DNA of 64,000 nt from Halosegnis longus (GCF_009663395.1 NZ_QKNW01000001.1:1860001-1924000), one strand, 5' to 3'; counted from the first letter of the stretch, positions 49,580 to 59,690 are shown. The notes: generated by a model from the letters alone, not told the origin. Program-made: numbers and translations.

Positions 49580-50452
49580 TTACAGGAAGTCTTCGATGTG
49601 GTCTGCGACCTGGTCCGGCGTGTCGCCGACCGGGACGCCCGCGTCGTTGAGCGCCTGGATCTTCGATTCTGCCGTGCCAGCGCCGCCACCGCCGGAGACG
49701 ATCGCGCCGGCGTGGCCCATGCGCTTGCCCGGCGGTGCCGTGCGCCCGGCGATGAAGCCGGCCACCGGCGTGTCCATGTGTTCGCCGATGAAGCGAGCGG
49801 CTTCTTCCTCGTCTTCGCCGCCGATTTCGCCGCACATCGCGACCGCCTTCGTGTCGGGGTCGTTCTCGAACTGTTCGAGCGCGTCGACGAAGTCCGTCCC
49901 GATGATGGGGTCGCCGCCGATGCCGATGGCGGTGGTCTGGCCGATGCCGCGCTGCGTGAGGTTGTCCACGACCTGATACGTCAGGGTGCCAGAGCGGGAG
50001 ACGAGTCCCACGTCACCCTCCGAGAAGATGTTCCCCGGCAGGATGCCGAGTTTCGCCTCGCCCGGCGTGATGATGCCCGGACAGTTCGGGCCGATGAGCC
50101 GCGTGTCGACCTCGCTGAGTCGCTTGTTCACCTTGGCCATGTCCTGCTGTGGGATGCCCTCGGTGATGGCGACCACGAGGTCGACCGGCGAGTCGAGCGC
50201 CTCCATCACGGCGTCGGCCGCGAAGGCCGGCGGGACGAAGACGACCGCTGCGTTCGCGTTCTCCTCGCGGGCCGCGCCGCGCACGGTGTCGTACACCGGG
50301 ATGCCGTCGACTTCCTGTCCGCCCTTGCCGGGGACCGCACCCGCGACGACGTTCGTGCCGTACGCCGTCATCTGGCCGGTGTGGAACTTCCCTTCACCGC
50401 CGGTGATGCCCTGTACCACTACGCGCGTATCGTCGTCGACTAGAATGCTCAT
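49580..50452 (-). CDS. sucD: succinate--CoA ligase, alpha subunit
   Basis: The CoA-binding and phosphohistidine-carrying subunit of succinyl-CoA synthetase, converting succinyl-CoA to succinate with substrate-level phosphorylation. 290 aa. N-terminal CoA-binding motif [15 protein letters not shown] (14-28), [17 protein letters not shown] near 121-137, and the active-site His247 in [11 protein letters not shown]. The ATG overlaps the sucC stop by 4 bp. It would consume succinyl-CoA formed by methylmalonyl-CoA mutase. Confidence 0.95.
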   Translation of the reverse strand: MSILVDDDTRVVVQGITGGEGKFHTGQMTAYGTNVVAGAVPGKGGQEVDGIPVYDTVRGAAREENANAAVVFVPPAFAADAVMEALDSPVDLVVAITEGIPQQDMAKVNKRLSEVDTRLIGPNCPGIITPGEAKLGILPGNIFSEGDVGLVSRSGTLTYQVVDNLTQRGIGQTTAIGIGGDPIIGTDFVDALEQFENDPDTKAVAMCGEIGGEDEEEAARFIGEHMDTPVAGFIAGRTAPPGKRMGHAGAIVSGGGGAGTAESKIQALNDAGVPVGDTPDQVADHIEDFL

Positions 50453-51591
50453 TGTTCTTCCTCCGCGTACTCGACCGCTCGCTGGACGGCCGAATCCAGC
50501 GTCGACTCAACAGTGACGAGGTCGGTGTTGAGAATCTCCATCCCCTCCTCGGCGTTCGTGCCGGCGAGTCGGACGACCACCTTCTTCGGAATCTCGTCGA
50601 AGGATTCCAGCGCCTCGTTGATACCCTTCGCCACCTCGTCACCGCGGGTGATGCCGCCGAAGATGTTGAACACGACCGAATCGACGTTCTCGTCGGAGAA
50701 GACCATGTCCAGTGCGTTCGCGACGCGTTCCGCCTTCGCCCCGCCGCCGATATCGAGGAAGTTCGCCGGCGACCCGCCGTAGTAATCCACGAGGTCGAGC
50801 GTCGTCATCACGAGTCCGGCACCGTTGCCGATGATGCCGACGTTGCCCGACAGGCGGACGTAGTCGAAGCCGTAGTCGTTCGCCTTGGCTTCGAGCTCGT
50901 CGCCCGCGGCCTCGTCTTCCATCTCAGCGAGGTCTGGGTGTCGGAACAGCGCGTCCTCGTCGATGTTCATCACGGCGTCCGCACAGACGACCTCGTCGTC
51001 TGCCGTAATCATGACGGGGTTGACCTCGATTTCGGTCGCGTCCTTCTCGTCCCAGAGGTTGTACAGCGTGGTGAGGACGTTCGCCACGTCCATGGCCACG
51101 TCCTTGTCGACGCCGGCCTCGAAGACGGCCTCCCGCGCCTGATACGGCTGGATGCCGAAGGCGGGGTCGATGTGGACCCGCTCGATGGCCTCGGGGGTCT
51201 CCTCGGCGACCTCCTCGATGTTGACCCCACCCTGCGTGGAGACCATCGCCACCGGCTTGCCGACGGTGCGGTCCATCGTCACACCGACGTACAGTTCGTT
51301 GACGAAGTCGACGGCGCTCTCGACGAGCACCTTGTCGACGTGGAGTCCCTTGAGGTCCATGCCGAGAATCGCGTCGGCGGCCTCGCGCGCCTCCTCGTCG
51401 TTGTCGACCAGCTTGATGCCGCCGGCCTTTCCGCGCCCGCCGACCTGTACCTGTGCCTTAACCGCGACCGGATAGCCGATGTCGTTGGCTGCAGCGACGA
51501 CCTCGTCGGTCGTCTCTGCGAGCGTCGACTCCGGAACCGGGAGCCCAGCGTCGGCGAAGACGCCCTTCGCCTGATACTCGTGAAGTTTCAT
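50449..51591 (-). CDS. sucC: succinate--CoA ligase, beta subunit
   Basis: ATP-grasp nucleotide-binding subunit, 380 aa. The [20 protein letters not shown] start is canonical. The lid contains [18 protein letters not shown] near 43-60, and [14 protein letters not shown] near 270-283 with [17 protein letters not shown] near 302-318 form the subunit interface and phosphate loop. First gene of the sucCD unit, with overlapping sucD. Confidence 0.95.
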   Translation of the reverse strand: MKLHEYQAKGVFADAGLPVPESTLAETTDEVVAAANDIGYPVAVKAQVQVGGRGKAGGIKLVDNDEEAREAADAILGMDLKGLHVDKVLVESAVDFVNELYVGVTMDRTVGKPVAMVSTQGGVNIEEVAEETPEAIERVHIDPAFGIQPYQAREAVFEAGVDKDVAMDVANVLTTLYNLWDEKDATEIEVNPVMITADDEVVCADAVMNIDEDALFRHPDLAEMEDEAAGDELEAKANDYGFDYVRLSGNVGIIGNGAGLVMTTLDLVDYYGGSPANFLDIGGGAKAERVANALDMVFSDENVDSVVFNIFGGITRGDEVAKGINEALESFDEIPKKVVVRLAGTNAEEGMEILNTDLVTVESTLDSAVQRAVEYAEEEQ

Positions 51592-51669
51592 CTACCGAGC
51601 GAGGATTCTACCGACGCGGAGTTAGTAGTATCGAAACGCGAGTGAGAGAGCGTCGCGTGGGGCGGCGTC

Positions 51670-52638
51670 TCAGTCGTCGCCCGTCGCGCCCGCGTCCGCG
51701 CCGCCCTCGATATGGACTAACTCCTCGACGGGCGGAATCTCCGCAGTCGAGTCGGTGATAATCTCGATGCGGCGGGCCACCTTCTCGCTGGCGTACTCGA
51801 CGAGCGCGTTCGGGTCCAGTCCGCCCTGTCCGCCGCCGGAGGCGTTCGGGTCCGGTCCGACGGCCTCGGCGACGAGCGGCAGCAGGTCAGACAGCGTCTC
51901 GTTCACGATGTCGGGGTCGACGCCCGCCTCGACGAGGTCCTGCACCTCGTGCATCCCGAAGCCGACGTGGCGACCCTCGTCGCTGCGGATGTAGCTGATT
52001 CCCTCGACCAACCCTTCGAGGTGGAGGTTCCCCTCCGCGCCGAGGTCCGGGCCCGACGGTGAGTAGGCCGCCTGAATCCCGTAGTAGCCCGTCTGTGCCA
52101 GCACCGACTCCACGGCGAGGTGGTAGTGGCAGTACGCCTCCACGAGCGCCTCGTCGGAGTCGTCCTCGAGCAGAGTGTGCATCGCGGCCTCGGTGCGGTC
52201 GAACAGCTCCTCGTAGCCGTCGCGGAAGTACCGCTCGTCGGTCGGCGCGGTCACCTCGAACCCCTTCGCCTCGGCGACGGGGTCGATGACCTCCCGCCAG
52301 TAGCGGTCGAAGAAGGCGGTGTGTTTCGCCTCCTCGTAAATCTGGGTCGTCACGAACATCTGCTTCTCGATGTCGTCGAGCCGCATACACAGCGGCGCGA
52401 GGTCCTCGGTGACGGCCTCCTCGCCGGCTCCGAAGGCGGCCAGCGTCCCGCGAAGCCCGTCGAACAGCGGCTCGGTAATGCCGCTCTCGATCAGCCGTTC
52501 GCGGTCCTGTTCGAGCAGTTCGTCGGCGATGTCCTCGTAGGGGTCCCAGTGGCGGTAGACGGCGTTGCGGAAGTAGCCCGACGCGAACGAGTCGGGGTCG
52601 AGACGGTGCGCTCGCGTGTCGTCGCTGTAGCGACTCAT
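51670..52638 (-). CDS. R2-like ligand-binding oxidase (R2lox), ferritin-like diiron/dimanganese family
   Basis: A 322-aa ferritin-like protein, often named as ribonucleotide reductase beta. Metal ligands Glu73, Glu103, His106, Glu177, Glu221 and His224 occur in GEEAV, EEAKH, HLAVE and DEGRH. The R2lox ether-crosslink pair is also present: Val76 (three after the first Glu) and Tyr172 (five before the fourth ligand), matching Val72/Tyr162 spacing in the Geobacillus protein. No NrdA partner is nearby. It probably has an Mn/Fe cofactor and a bound fatty acid. The C-terminal 40 residues are acidic. A palindrome covers its promoter. Confidence 0.88.
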   Translation of the reverse strand: MSRYSDDTRAHRLDPDSFASGYFRNAVYRHWDPYEDIADELLEQDRERLIESGITEPLFDGLRGTLAAFGAGEEAVTEDLAPLCMRLDDIEKQMFVTTQIYEEAKHTAFFDRYWREVIDPVAEAKGFEVTAPTDERYFRDGYEELFDRTEAAMHTLLEDDSDEALVEAYCHYHLAVESVLAQTGYYGIQAAYSPSGPDLGAEGNLHLEGLVEGISYIRSDEGRHVGFGMHEVQDLVEAGVDPDIVNETLSDLLPLVAEAVGPDPNASGGGQGGLDPNALVEYASEKVARRIEIITDSTAEIPPVEELVHIEGGADAGATGDD

Positions 52639-52659
52639 ACCCCTGGGTTCGGGTACATC

Positions 52660-52671
52660 ATGATAATCATT
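52660..52671. promoter_or_regulatory. palindrome ATGATAATCATT over the R2lox promoter
   Basis: ATGAT-A-ATCAT (52660-52670), centred on 52665, 27 nt upstream of the R2lox ATG, so it overlaps the TATA position (minus strand GATTATCAT). The 12-mer ATGATAATCATT is identical to the centre of the bacterial Fur-box consensus. Suggests metal-dependent repression; archaeal regulators differ, so the resemblance may be superficial. Confidence 0.55.
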
Positions 52672-52695
52672 GTGAAACTTGGTACCGATTCACAA
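52670..52695. promoter_or_regulatory. second inverted repeat TTGTGAA-N12-TTCACAA upstream of R2lox
   Basis: Perfect 7-bp arms at 52670-52676 and 52689-52695, overlapping the BRE side of the R2lox promoter. The spacer contains GGTACC, itself palindromic. Likely an operator for a dimeric factor. Confidence 0.5.
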
Positions 52696-52746
52696 GAGTT
52701 TCCGGACGCGACGCCCCCGTCGGCCCTCCGGCCGCGTGGACCCCAC

Positions 52747-53415
52747 TTACAGGCGGGCCTGCGGCATAATCCGTGGATGGTCGGCGACGACGCCGTCGAC
52801 GCCCCACGATTCGAGCGCGGCGGCGTCGTCCTGACAGCCGACGCCCCACGCGTTGACACAGAAGCCCTCGTTGTGGGCGGTGGCGACGAGCCACCCGTCA
52901 CACGTCTCGACGGTGGGATTCAGATACGCGCAGTCGGTTTCGCGGGCGAACTCCAGGCCGACCTCGGCGTCGCCGTCGAACCGGTAGGCGCGGGGCACCT
53001 CGGGCGCGATGCCACGACACCCTTCGAGTTCGTGGGCGATACCGGAGGAGACGGTGACGTGTACGTCGGCGCGGTCGGCGAGCCGGAGCGCGTCGTGGGC
53101 CAGCCCGATTTCGTGGAGGTCGAGCGTGACGCCGACCGACGGCGGGACGGCCTGCAGCGCGGCGTCGAGCGTCGGAATCTGCTCCTCGCCGAGGACGGTC
53201 AACGACTGTAGCTCCGAGAGGGTGTGGCGACACACCGCTCCCGTGCCGTCGGTGACGCGGTCGACGGTGGGGTCGTGGATGGCGACGAGTTCGCCGGAAT
53301 CACACCGGCGAACGTCGATAGTGACCTCGTCTGCCCGGCGGCTCGCACGTTCGATGGCCGAAATCGTGTTTTCAGGGGCGGTCGCAGCGAATCCGCGATG
53401 TGCGATGAGCCGCAT
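52747..53415 (-). CDS. glycerophosphodiester phosphodiesterase
   Basis: Hydrolyses glycerophosphodiesters to glycerol 3-phosphate and an alcohol, 222 aa. IAHRGF with catalytic His6 and Arg7 and PENT (14-17) start the GDPD barrel. IHDPTVDRV near 47-55 carries the second His. TLDLHEIGLA replaces the usual VEIK segment, so the metal site differs somewhat. NAWGVGCQDDAAALESWGVDGVVADHP is the typical C-terminal end. The ATG at 53415 gives the motif at once. No signal peptide, so intracellular. Upstream of R2lox on the same strand with a 108-bp gap. Confidence 0.9.
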   Translation of the reverse strand: MRLIAHRGFAATAPENTISAIERASRRADEVTIDVRRCDSGELVAIHDPTVDRVTDGTGAVCRHTLSELQSLTVLGEEQIPTLDAALQAVPPSVGVTLDLHEIGLAHDALRLADRADVHVTVSSGIAHELEGCRGIAPEVPRAYRFDGDAEVGLEFARETDCAYLNPTVETCDGWLVATAHNEGFCVNAWGVGCQDDAAALESWGVDGVVADHPRIMPQARL

Positions 53416-53584
53416 CTTACCAGTGACCACGTCCAGAGACGTAAATGGGTGTCGGAGAAATCGAGGGCTTCGGGACCGCTCGCAGCGGAATACACCGGAA
53501 ACTGGTTTCGAGTTGCAGAAACATCTATACGTACTCGCTGACACGCCGACGAACGCTTTTGCCCCGGTCGGTCGAAGGGGGGCC

Positions 53585-54538
53585 ATGCGCGCCGCACGCT
53601 ATCACGAGCACGGAGGTCCCGAACGGCTCACCGTTGAGGACGTCGAGCGACCAGAACCCGCCGCGGACGAACTCCTCGTCCGGGTCACGGCCGCCGGCAT
53701 CAATCCCGTCGACACCTACTTCCGGGAAGGGAGCTACCCGGTTCCGGAACTGCCGTGGATTCCCGGCTCCGACGCCGCCGGCGAGGTGGTCGCGGTCGGG
53801 AGCGACGTGACCGACTTCGAGACCGGCCAGCGGGTCTACGCGACCGGACTCGGACGCACCACGCCGGGCGCGTGTGCGGAGTACGCCGCCGTGCCGACCG
53901 ACCTCGCCGCGCCGCTTCCGGACGGCGTCGGCGACGCAGAGGCCGCGGCGCTCGCGCTCGTCGGCACGACCGCGTGGCAGGCGTTCGTCCACCACGGCGA
54001 CATCACCCCTGGCGACGAGGTGCTCGTCCACGGGGCAAACGGCGGAGTCGGCCACGTCGCCGTGCAGTTGGCCCGCGCGATGGGCGCAGACGTGACGGCG
54101 ACGGCGAAGCCACGGTACCACGACGAGGTGGAGCGACTCGGCGCGGCGACGGCGCTGGACTACGCCCGCAGCGACCTCGCGAGTGCCCTCGCCGAGGTGT
54201 GTGAGCCGTCGCTCGTCCTCGGAACCGTGGTCGACCGCACCATCGAGACCGACGCCGAGGTGCTCGCCGACGGTGGCCGCATCGTCGCTATCGGCAACAC
54301 GGAGCCGACGGTCGCGTTCCCGATGGGACCGGGCAAAGGGAAGGATATCCGACTCCAGGCGATGTCGATGTTCAACACGCCGGACACGAGCGCCGTCCTG
54401 TCGCGACTCGCCGGCATGGTGGCGCGGAATGATCTCGAGCCGGTCGTCGCACGCGAGTACGCGCTCGACGACATCGACGATGCACACCGCGACGTGCTCA
54501 CCGACTCGGTGCTCGGAAAGTTCGTCGTGACGCCCTAA
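53585..54538 (+). CDS. zinc-independent quinone oxidoreductase (MDR family, QOR-like)
   Basis: NADPH-dependent reductase of the medium-chain dehydrogenase family, 317 aa. MRAARYHEHGGPERLTVEDVE is the QOR-type start; GINPVDTYFREG and PGSDAAGEVVAVG follow, and the Rossmann GANGGVGHVAVQLA lies near 155-168. No catalytic zinc Cys/His pair is visible, as in QOR. The substrate could be quinones, enones or an acyl-CoA-type alkene. Start at 53585 with a CTTTTG element about 28 nt upstream. Convergent overlap of 4 bp with the next gene's end. Confidence 0.88.
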   Translation: MRAARYHEHGGPERLTVEDVERPEPAADELLVRVTAAGINPVDTYFREGSYPVPELPWIPGSDAAGEVVAVGSDVTDFETGQRVYATGLGRTTPGACAEYAAVPTDLAAPLPDGVGDAEAAALALVGTTAWQAFVHHGDITPGDEVLVHGANGGVGHVAVQLARAMGADVTATAKPRYHDEVERLGAATALDYARSDLASALAEVCEPSLVLGTVVDRTIETDAEVLADGGRIVAIGNTEPTVAFPMGPGKGKDIRLQAMSMFNTPDTSAVLSRLAGMVARNDLEPVVAREYALDDIDDAHRDVLTDSVLGKFVVTP

Positions 54539-55182
54539 GAGAAGTCGACGTAGGAGGTGTCTTCACCGACGTTGTCCTTTCCCGGGGTTGGTGCCTCGTC
54601 GGCGACGGTCGCGGGGTCGGCCGGTTCGAGCGCCGCGATGGCGTAGTAGCTCGCCCCTTCGGGAATGTAGACGTTCAACTCGAGGTCGCGCTTCTCGCCG
54701 GGACCGACCTCGAACTCGCGGGACTCCACCTTCCAGATGGCGCGGTCGTACTCGTCGTAGAAGGCGAGCGATATCATCGCGTCCGAGCGCTCGCCGTTGT
54801 TGATGAGTTGGCCGTGGAGCGTGGCCTCGCCGGTGGTTTCAACGTCCGCCGTCTCGCCGTCTCGTTCGAGTCGCCCGTTCGCGACGTGGAGGGTGCGCGA
54901 CGACTCCCTCCGTGCGTGTCTGTAGTTCGCGAACCGGTTTTGAATCGTCTTGGCCCACATCTCGGCGTCGTCGTCGACGTACATCAACAGCGAGTCGATG
55001 AGATGCTCTAACTCCTGAATCTGCGTCTCGCGGCTGTCCGGGTCGCGTGCGGCCAGTTCGTCGAGTCCCTCGCGGATCTCGTCGATGTAGCCGTGAGCGT
55101 CGGCGTCGTCCGTCCGGTTCTCGACGCGGTCGAGCACCGAACCGAAGTCGATAATCGGCGGGAGTTGCCGCTGTGCACTCAT
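54535..55182 (-). CDS. conserved-looking protein with N-terminal helical and C-terminal beta domain, unknown
   Basis: A 215-aa protein, unrecognised. Residues 1-100 are acidic and helical (IDEIREGLDELAARDPDSRETQIQELEHLIDSLLMY; WAKTIQNRFANYRHARRESSR). Residues about 110-190 look like a beta-sandwich (GEATLHGQLINNGERSDAMISLAFYDEYDRAIWKVESREFEVGPGEKRDLELNVYIP), resembling FxLYD- or COG-type accessory domains. The last 25 residues are disordered and acidic. No signal or TM. Transcribed away from pccB and convergent with the QOR gene; probably independent. Confidence 0.7.
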   Translation of the reverse strand: MSAQRQLPPIIDFGSVLDRVENRTDDADAHGYIDEIREGLDELAARDPDSRETQIQELEHLIDSLLMYVDDDAEMWAKTIQNRFANYRHARRESSRTLHVANGRLERDGETADVETTGEATLHGQLINNGERSDAMISLAFYDEYDRAIWKVESREFEVGPGEKRDLELNVYIPEGASYYAIAALEPADPATVADEAPTPGKDNVGEDTSYVDFS

Positions 55183-55246
55183 ACCCCAACGTAGGGGCGC
55201 GCGCGCCAAATAGCTTACAGGAGCCTCGCCTCTCGGTGCCGGAAAC

Positions 55247-55253
55247 CCTTTTT
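55247..55253 (+). promoter_or_regulatory. TATA-like element of pccB
   Basis: CTTTTTC about 27 nt upstream of the ATG at 55277, after GGAAACC. Confidence 0.5.
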
Positions 55254-55276
55254 CGCCTCCCCTCACACCACGGACA

Positions 55277-56824
55277 ATGACAATGGAGGACAAGCGGGAC
55301 GAGCTCCGAGAGCGCAAGGAGGAAGCCCGCAAAGGCGGCGGTCAAGAGCGTATCGACCGCCAACACGAGAAAGGGAAGCTCACCGCGCGCGAGCGCGTCG
55401 AGTACTTCCTCGACGACGGCACCTTCCAGGAGTTCGATATGCTCAGAGAGCACCGCTCGACCAACTTCGACATGGACGAGACGAAGATTCCGGGCGACGG
55501 TGTCGTCACCGGCTACGGCGACGTGGACGGCCGGAAGGTGTTCGTCTTCGCGCACGACTTCACGGTGTTTGGCGGCTCGCTCGGCGAGGTGTTCGCCCAG
55601 AAGGTGTGTAAGGTGATGGACCGCGCCATCGAGACGGGCGCACCCATCGTCGGCCTGAACGACTCCGCCGGCGCGCGGATTCAGGAGGGAATCGACTCGC
55701 TCGCCGGCTACGCCGACATCTTCCACCGCAACCAGAAGGCCTCGGGCGTCGTCCCCCAACTGTCTGCCATCATGGGACCGTGTGCCGGCGGTGCTGTCTA
55801 CTCGCCCGCAATCACCGACTTCATCCTGATGGTCGAGGAGACGAGCCACATGATGATTACCGGCCCGGACGTCATCGAGACGGTCACGGGCGAGGAGGTC
55901 ACCTTCGAGGAGCTCGGCGGCGCGGGGGTCCACACCTCGGAGTCGGGGGTCGCGGACTTCGCCGCCGTCGACGAGGAGGCCGGACTGGACACACTCCAGC
56001 GGCTTCTCTCGTATCTCCCGCAGAACAACATGGAGAATCCGCCGCGCGTCGAGCCGTGGGACGACCCGGACCGCGACGCCGACGTGACGGGTATCGTCCC
56101 CGACGAGCCACAGAAGCCGTACGACATCGTGGACGTCATCGAGGGGACGATGGACGAGGGGAGCTTCTTCGAGGTGGCGGAGGCGTACGCCCGGAACCTC
56201 GTCACCGGCTTCGCCCGCCTCGACGGTCGCTCGGTCGGCATCGTCGCGAACCAGCCGCGATTCAACGCCGGCACGCTCGACATCCAGTCGTCCCAGAAGG
56301 GCGCGCGGTTCGTTCGCTTCTGTGACGCGTTCAACATCCCCATCGTGACGCTCGTGGACGTGCCCGGCTTCATGCCCGGCAAGGACCAGGAGCACGGCGG
56401 CATCATCAAACACGGCGCGAAGCTGCTGTACGCGTTCTCGGAGGCGACCGTCCCACTGATGACCGTCATCACGCGGAAGGCGTACGGCGGGGCCTACGAC
56501 GTGATGGCCTCGAAGCATCTGGAGGCCGACGTGAACTACGCGTGGCCGACGGCCGAAATCGCCGTGATGGGACCACAGGGCGCGGTCAACATCCTCTATC
56601 GCGAGGAACTGGAGGACGCGACCGACGTGGAGGCGCGCCGCCAACAGCTCATCGACGAGTACCGCGACGCGTTCGCGAACCCGTACACGGCCGCCGAACG
56701 CGGCTTCGTGGACGACGTGCTCGAACCCGAGGAGACGCGCCGCCGGCTCATCGCCGACCTGGAGATGCTGTCCGGCAAGCGCAAATCGAACCCCGACCGC
56801 AAACACGGCAACATCCCGCTGTGA
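55277..56824 (+). CDS. pccB: propionyl-CoA carboxylase carboxyltransferase subunit
   Basis: Carboxyltransferase subunit carboxylating propionyl-CoA (possibly also acetyl-CoA) to methylmalonyl-CoA. 515 aa, the usual PccB length. [21 protein letters not shown] (about 55-75), [12 protein letters not shown] near 120-131, [11 protein letters not shown] (about 169-179), [15 protein letters not shown] near 359-373, and [16 protein letters not shown] near the end match PccB. It has no PccX-like extension; a separate pccX gene follows with a one-codon overlap. The cognate biotin carboxylase is at 61356, separated by GMC, esterase and ligase genes. Confidence 0.95.
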   Translation: MTMEDKRDELRERKEEARKGGGQERIDRQHEKGKLTARERVEYFLDDGTFQEFDMLREHRSTNFDMDETKIPGDGVVTGYGDVDGRKVFVFAHDFTVFGGSLGEVFAQKVCKVMDRAIETGAPIVGLNDSAGARIQEGIDSLAGYADIFHRNQKASGVVPQLSAIMGPCAGGAVYSPAITDFILMVEETSHMMITGPDVIETVTGEEVTFEELGGAGVHTSESGVADFAAVDEEAGLDTLQRLLSYLPQNNMENPPRVEPWDDPDRDADVTGIVPDEPQKPYDIVDVIEGTMDEGSFFEVAEAYARNLVTGFARLDGRSVGIVANQPRFNAGTLDIQSSQKGARFVRFCDAFNIPIVTLVDVPGFMPGKDQEHGGIIKHGAKLLYAFSEATVPLMTVITRKAYGGAYDVMASKHLEADVNYAWPTAEIAVMGPQGAVNILYREELEDATDVEARRQQLIDEYRDAFANPYTAAERGFVDDVLEPEETRRRLIADLEMLSGKRKSNPDRKHGNIPL

Positions 56825-57060
56825 ACCCAGAGTTCGTCCCCGAGTCGGCAGACGAGGAGGAGGCCGCCGCCATCGTCGCGGCCGTCTCCGCGCACCTCGC
56901 CGCCGAGGAGAGCGAGGAAGCCGAATCGGTCGAGACGTGGGACGGCAAGCGGTGGGCGTTCGCCGCCCGAACCGAGTCCGTCTCCGGGCGCGCGCTCCGA
57001 CCGACCGACGGTACGCCCACGGACGCGTGGACTGCAGCCGGACGCGACGACCGGCTCTAA
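56821..57060 (+). CDS. pccX: small third subunit of propionyl-CoA carboxylase (PccX-like)
   Basis: A 79-aa acidic protein beginning at a GTG overlapping the pccB stop. The N-terminal helix ([22 protein letters not shown]) and short C-terminal strand region ([11 protein letters not shown]) fit the small epsilon-like subunits of haloarchaeal propionyl-CoA carboxylase and actinobacterial AccE, which stabilise the holo-complex. The overlap with pccB argues for co-expression. Its stop lies within 4 bp of the convergent GMC gene. A similar sequence is fused to the carboxyltransferase at 4581. Confidence 0.85.
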   Translation: MNPEFVPESADEEEAAAIVAAVSAHLAAEESEEAESVETWDGKRWAFAARTESVSGRALRPTDGTPTDAWTAAGRDDRL

Positions 57061-58646
57061 GTGCCAATCAGGTCGGCCGCCTTCTCCGCAATCGCGTACG
57101 TCGGCGCGTTCGTGTTCCCGCTCGTCAGCGTCGGCATCACGCTCGCGTCGACGACGCGCAGCCCTTCGACCCCGTGGACGGTGAGTTCATCGTCTACGAC
57201 GGCCATGCTGTCGTCGCCCATCTTGCAGGTGCCGACCGGGTGGTAGACCGTGTGGGCGTGTTCGCGAATCGACTCCAGAATCTCCTCGTCGGTCTGGGCG
57301 TCGGGACCGGGGGTGAGTTCGCGCTCGCTCAACTCGGCGAGCGGTCCGTCCGAGACGATGTCGCGAACCGCGCGAATCCCGGCGACCAGCGTCTCGCGGT
57401 CGCGTTCCGTGGCCAGATAATTGGGGTCAATCTCGGGGGCTGTGAACGCGCTCGGGGAGGCGAGCCGGATTTCCCCGCGGCTCTCGGGGTTCACCTGCGT
57501 CGCGGCGAGCGCGAAGGCGTTGTCGACCGGCGGCTCTGCGAAGCCGTGGTCGAAGAAGTAGCCCGGCCCGAAGTGGAACTGCACGTCCGGCTTCCCGTCG
57601 GCGAGGTCGGTGTGGATGAACCCGCCCGCCTCCGCGACGTTCGAGGTGAGCGGCCCGCGCTTGAGGAGGAACCACTTCGCGACGTTACGGAGCCGTTCGG
57701 CGTTTTCGAGCGTATCCGTCGTCGATGTCTCGAAGGTGGTCGGCGCGAAGAGGTGGTCCTGCAGATTCTGCCCGACGCCCGGCGAGTCGTGGACGACCTC
57801 GATACCGTGGTCGGTGAGGTGGTCGGCCGGCCCGACACCCGACAACATCAGCAGCTTCGGGCTGTCGATGGCCCCGGCCGAGAGCACGACCTCCTCGCTG
57901 GCGTCGGCGACGAGCCGGCGGCCGTCGTGGTGGTACTCCACGCCAGTCGCCTGCGTGCCGTCGAACCGGACGCGGCTCACCTGCGCCTCGGTCGTGGCCG
58001 TCAGGTTCGGCCGGTCGAGCACTGGCTTCAGATAGGCGTCGGCGGAGCTGTGGCGTTCACCGTCCTTCTGCGTGACGTGGTACTGGCCGACGCCGACCTG
58101 CTGGCTCCCGTTGAAATCGGGGTTGTGCTCGTAGCCCGCCTCGATAGCAGACTGGACGAACGCCTCCGAGAGTGGCCGGGGCGAGCGCACGTCCGTGACG
58201 TTGAGTTCGCCCTCGGTGCCGTGGTACGCCACGTCGAGCCGGTCGCTGTCGGCGTGTTCTCCGTGCTTGAAGTACGGGAGGAACTCCTCGTAGCTCCAGC
58301 CGTCGTTCCCCTCGGCGGCCCACCCGTCGTAGTCGTCGGGGTGGCCGCGGATGTATATCATCGCGTTGATGGAACTCGACCCGCCGAGCGTCCGGCCGCG
58401 GGGCCAGTAGAGTTCGCGGTCGTGCAGCTCCGACTGTGGCGTCGTCGTGTAATCCCAGTCGTACTCGCTCTTGAACAGGTCCGAGAAGCCGGCGGGAATC
58501 CGGATGTTCCGGTCGTCGTCTGGCCCACCGGCTTCGAGCAGCAGGACGGTCGTCTCCGGGTCGGCCGAGAGGCGGTTCGCGAGCAGACAGCCCGCGGAGC
58601 CGGCGCCGACGATGATGTAGTCGTAGGTCGCAGTTCGTGTTGGCAT
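57057..58646 (-). CDS. GMC-family FAD oxidoreductase (choline dehydrogenase-like)
   Basis: FAD-dependent alcohol oxidoreductase, 529 aa. The ADP-binding fold [17 protein letters not shown] (about 11-27), [16 protein letters not shown] around 90-105, and the C-terminal [13 protein letters not shown] with catalytic His followed by [17 protein letters not shown] are diagnostic. Choline, alcohol or glucose substrates are all possible in this family. The ATG at 58646 is chosen for the FAD motif. It is divergent from the esterase gene (89-bp gap) and convergent with pccX. Confidence 0.92.
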   Translation of the reverse strand: MPTRTATYDYIIVGAGSAGCLLANRLSADPETTVLLLEAGGPDDDRNIRIPAGFSDLFKSEYDWDYTTTPQSELHDRELYWPRGRTLGGSSSINAMIYIRGHPDDYDGWAAEGNDGWSYEEFLPYFKHGEHADSDRLDVAYHGTEGELNVTDVRSPRPLSEAFVQSAIEAGYEHNPDFNGSQQVGVGQYHVTQKDGERHSSADAYLKPVLDRPNLTATTEAQVSRVRFDGTQATGVEYHHDGRRLVADASEEVVLSAGAIDSPKLLMLSGVGPADHLTDHGIEVVHDSPGVGQNLQDHLFAPTTFETSTTDTLENAERLRNVAKWFLLKRGPLTSNVAEAGGFIHTDLADGKPDVQFHFGPGYFFDHGFAEPPVDNAFALAATQVNPESRGEIRLASPSAFTAPEIDPNYLATERDRETLVAGIRAVRDIVSDGPLAELSERELTPGPDAQTDEEILESIREHAHTVYHPVGTCKMGDDSMAVVDDELTVHGVEGLRVVDASVMPTLTSGNTNAPTYAIAEKAADLIGT

Positions 58647-58735
58647 AGCTACGTCTGTGTAGCCGCGGGCATAGGTATTGTCCCGACGCGGTGGGGTGAC
58701 GACAGATTGATGTGACGTGTCACACCACAGCCCGT

Positions 58736-59680
58736 ATGCGCGCAGACGAGCCACACCCCGACGTACAGCAGATTCTCGCGGCCGTCGAGGCGGCCGACAC
58801 ACAGCCGCTCGCGAAGTACGGCGACGCCGACGTGGCCCGGGAGGTGTCGGCGCGGATGCGGGCCGACGCCGACGGGCCCGACCTCGCGAGCGTCGAAAAT
58901 CGTACCGTCCCGGGACCCGACGGCGACATCGAGATTCGCATCTACAGTCCCGAGACCGAGGGTCCGGTCCCGACGGTCGCGTACTTCCACGGCGGCGGCT
59001 GGGTCATCGGCGACTTGGAGAGCCACGACCTCGTCTGCCGGCATCTCGCCCGCGAGTCGGGGTGTGTCGTCGTCGCGACCCACTACCGGCGCGCGCCCGA
59101 ACACCCGTATCCGGCGGCCTTCGAGGACAGCTACGCCGTGCTCGAATGGGTCGCCGCCAACGCGGACGCGGTCGGCGGCGACGGCCGACTCGCCGTGGCC
59201 GGCGACAGCGCGGGCGGGAATCTCGCGGCCGCCGCCACGCTCCGCGCCCGCGACGAGGACGGCCCCGACATCGACTACCAACTGCTCGTCTACCCCTCGG
59301 TCACGCAGACAACCGACTGGGAGTCTCGCGAGCAGAACAAGGAGGGGTATTACCTGACCGAACCGGACATGGAGTGGTTCGGCGAGAGCTACTTCCACAC
59401 CGCCGACGACGACGACCCGTACGCCCACCCGCTGCACGCCGATTCCCACGCCGACCTCCCGCCGGCGACCGTCATCACGGCCGGCTTCGACCCGATTCGC
59501 GACGAGGGCATCGCCTACGCCGAGACGCTCGAAGACGCCGGCGTCGCCGTCGAACACCACCACTATCCGGAGATGATTCACGGCTTCTACACGATGCTCG
59601 CCGGACAGGCGAATCTGGCGGCGGGCCACGACGCCATCGAGAAGAGCGCCGCGGACTTGCGGGCCGCCTTCGAGCTGTAA
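58736..59680 (+). CDS. HSL-type alpha/beta hydrolase (esterase/lipase)
   Basis: A 314-aa hormone-sensitive-lipase family esterase. Oxyanion motif HGGGW at 85-89, nucleophile GDSAG with Ser158 at 156-160, catalytic Asp near 255 (GFDPIRDEG) and His near 284 (EMIHGF). No signal peptide, so cytoplasmic. The ATG at 58736 is preferred over 58712 on family N-terminus grounds. Substrates are short acyl esters by analogy. Neighbours include a GMC oxidoreductase and an acyl-CoA ligase, suggesting ester or alcohol catabolism feeding fatty acids. Confidence 0.92.
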   Translation: MRADEPHPDVQQILAAVEAADTQPLAKYGDADVAREVSARMRADADGPDLASVENRTVPGPDGDIEIRIYSPETEGPVPTVAYFHGGGWVIGDLESHDLVCRHLARESGCVVVATHYRRAPEHPYPAAFEDSYAVLEWVAANADAVGGDGRLAVAGDSAGGNLAAAATLRARDEDGPDIDYQLLVYPSVTQTTDWESREQNKEGYYLTEPDMEWFGESYFHTADDDDPYAHPLHADSHADLPPATVITAGFDPIRDEGIAYAETLEDAGVAVEHHHYPEMIHGFYTMLAGQANLAAGHDAIEKSAADLRAAFEL

Positions 59681-59690
59681 CGACTCGTCG

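Noticed and set aside
51670-52638. class I ribonucleotide reductase beta subunit
   Set aside because: No alpha subunit nearby, and Val76/Tyr172 match the R2lox crosslink pair, so R2lox is preferred.
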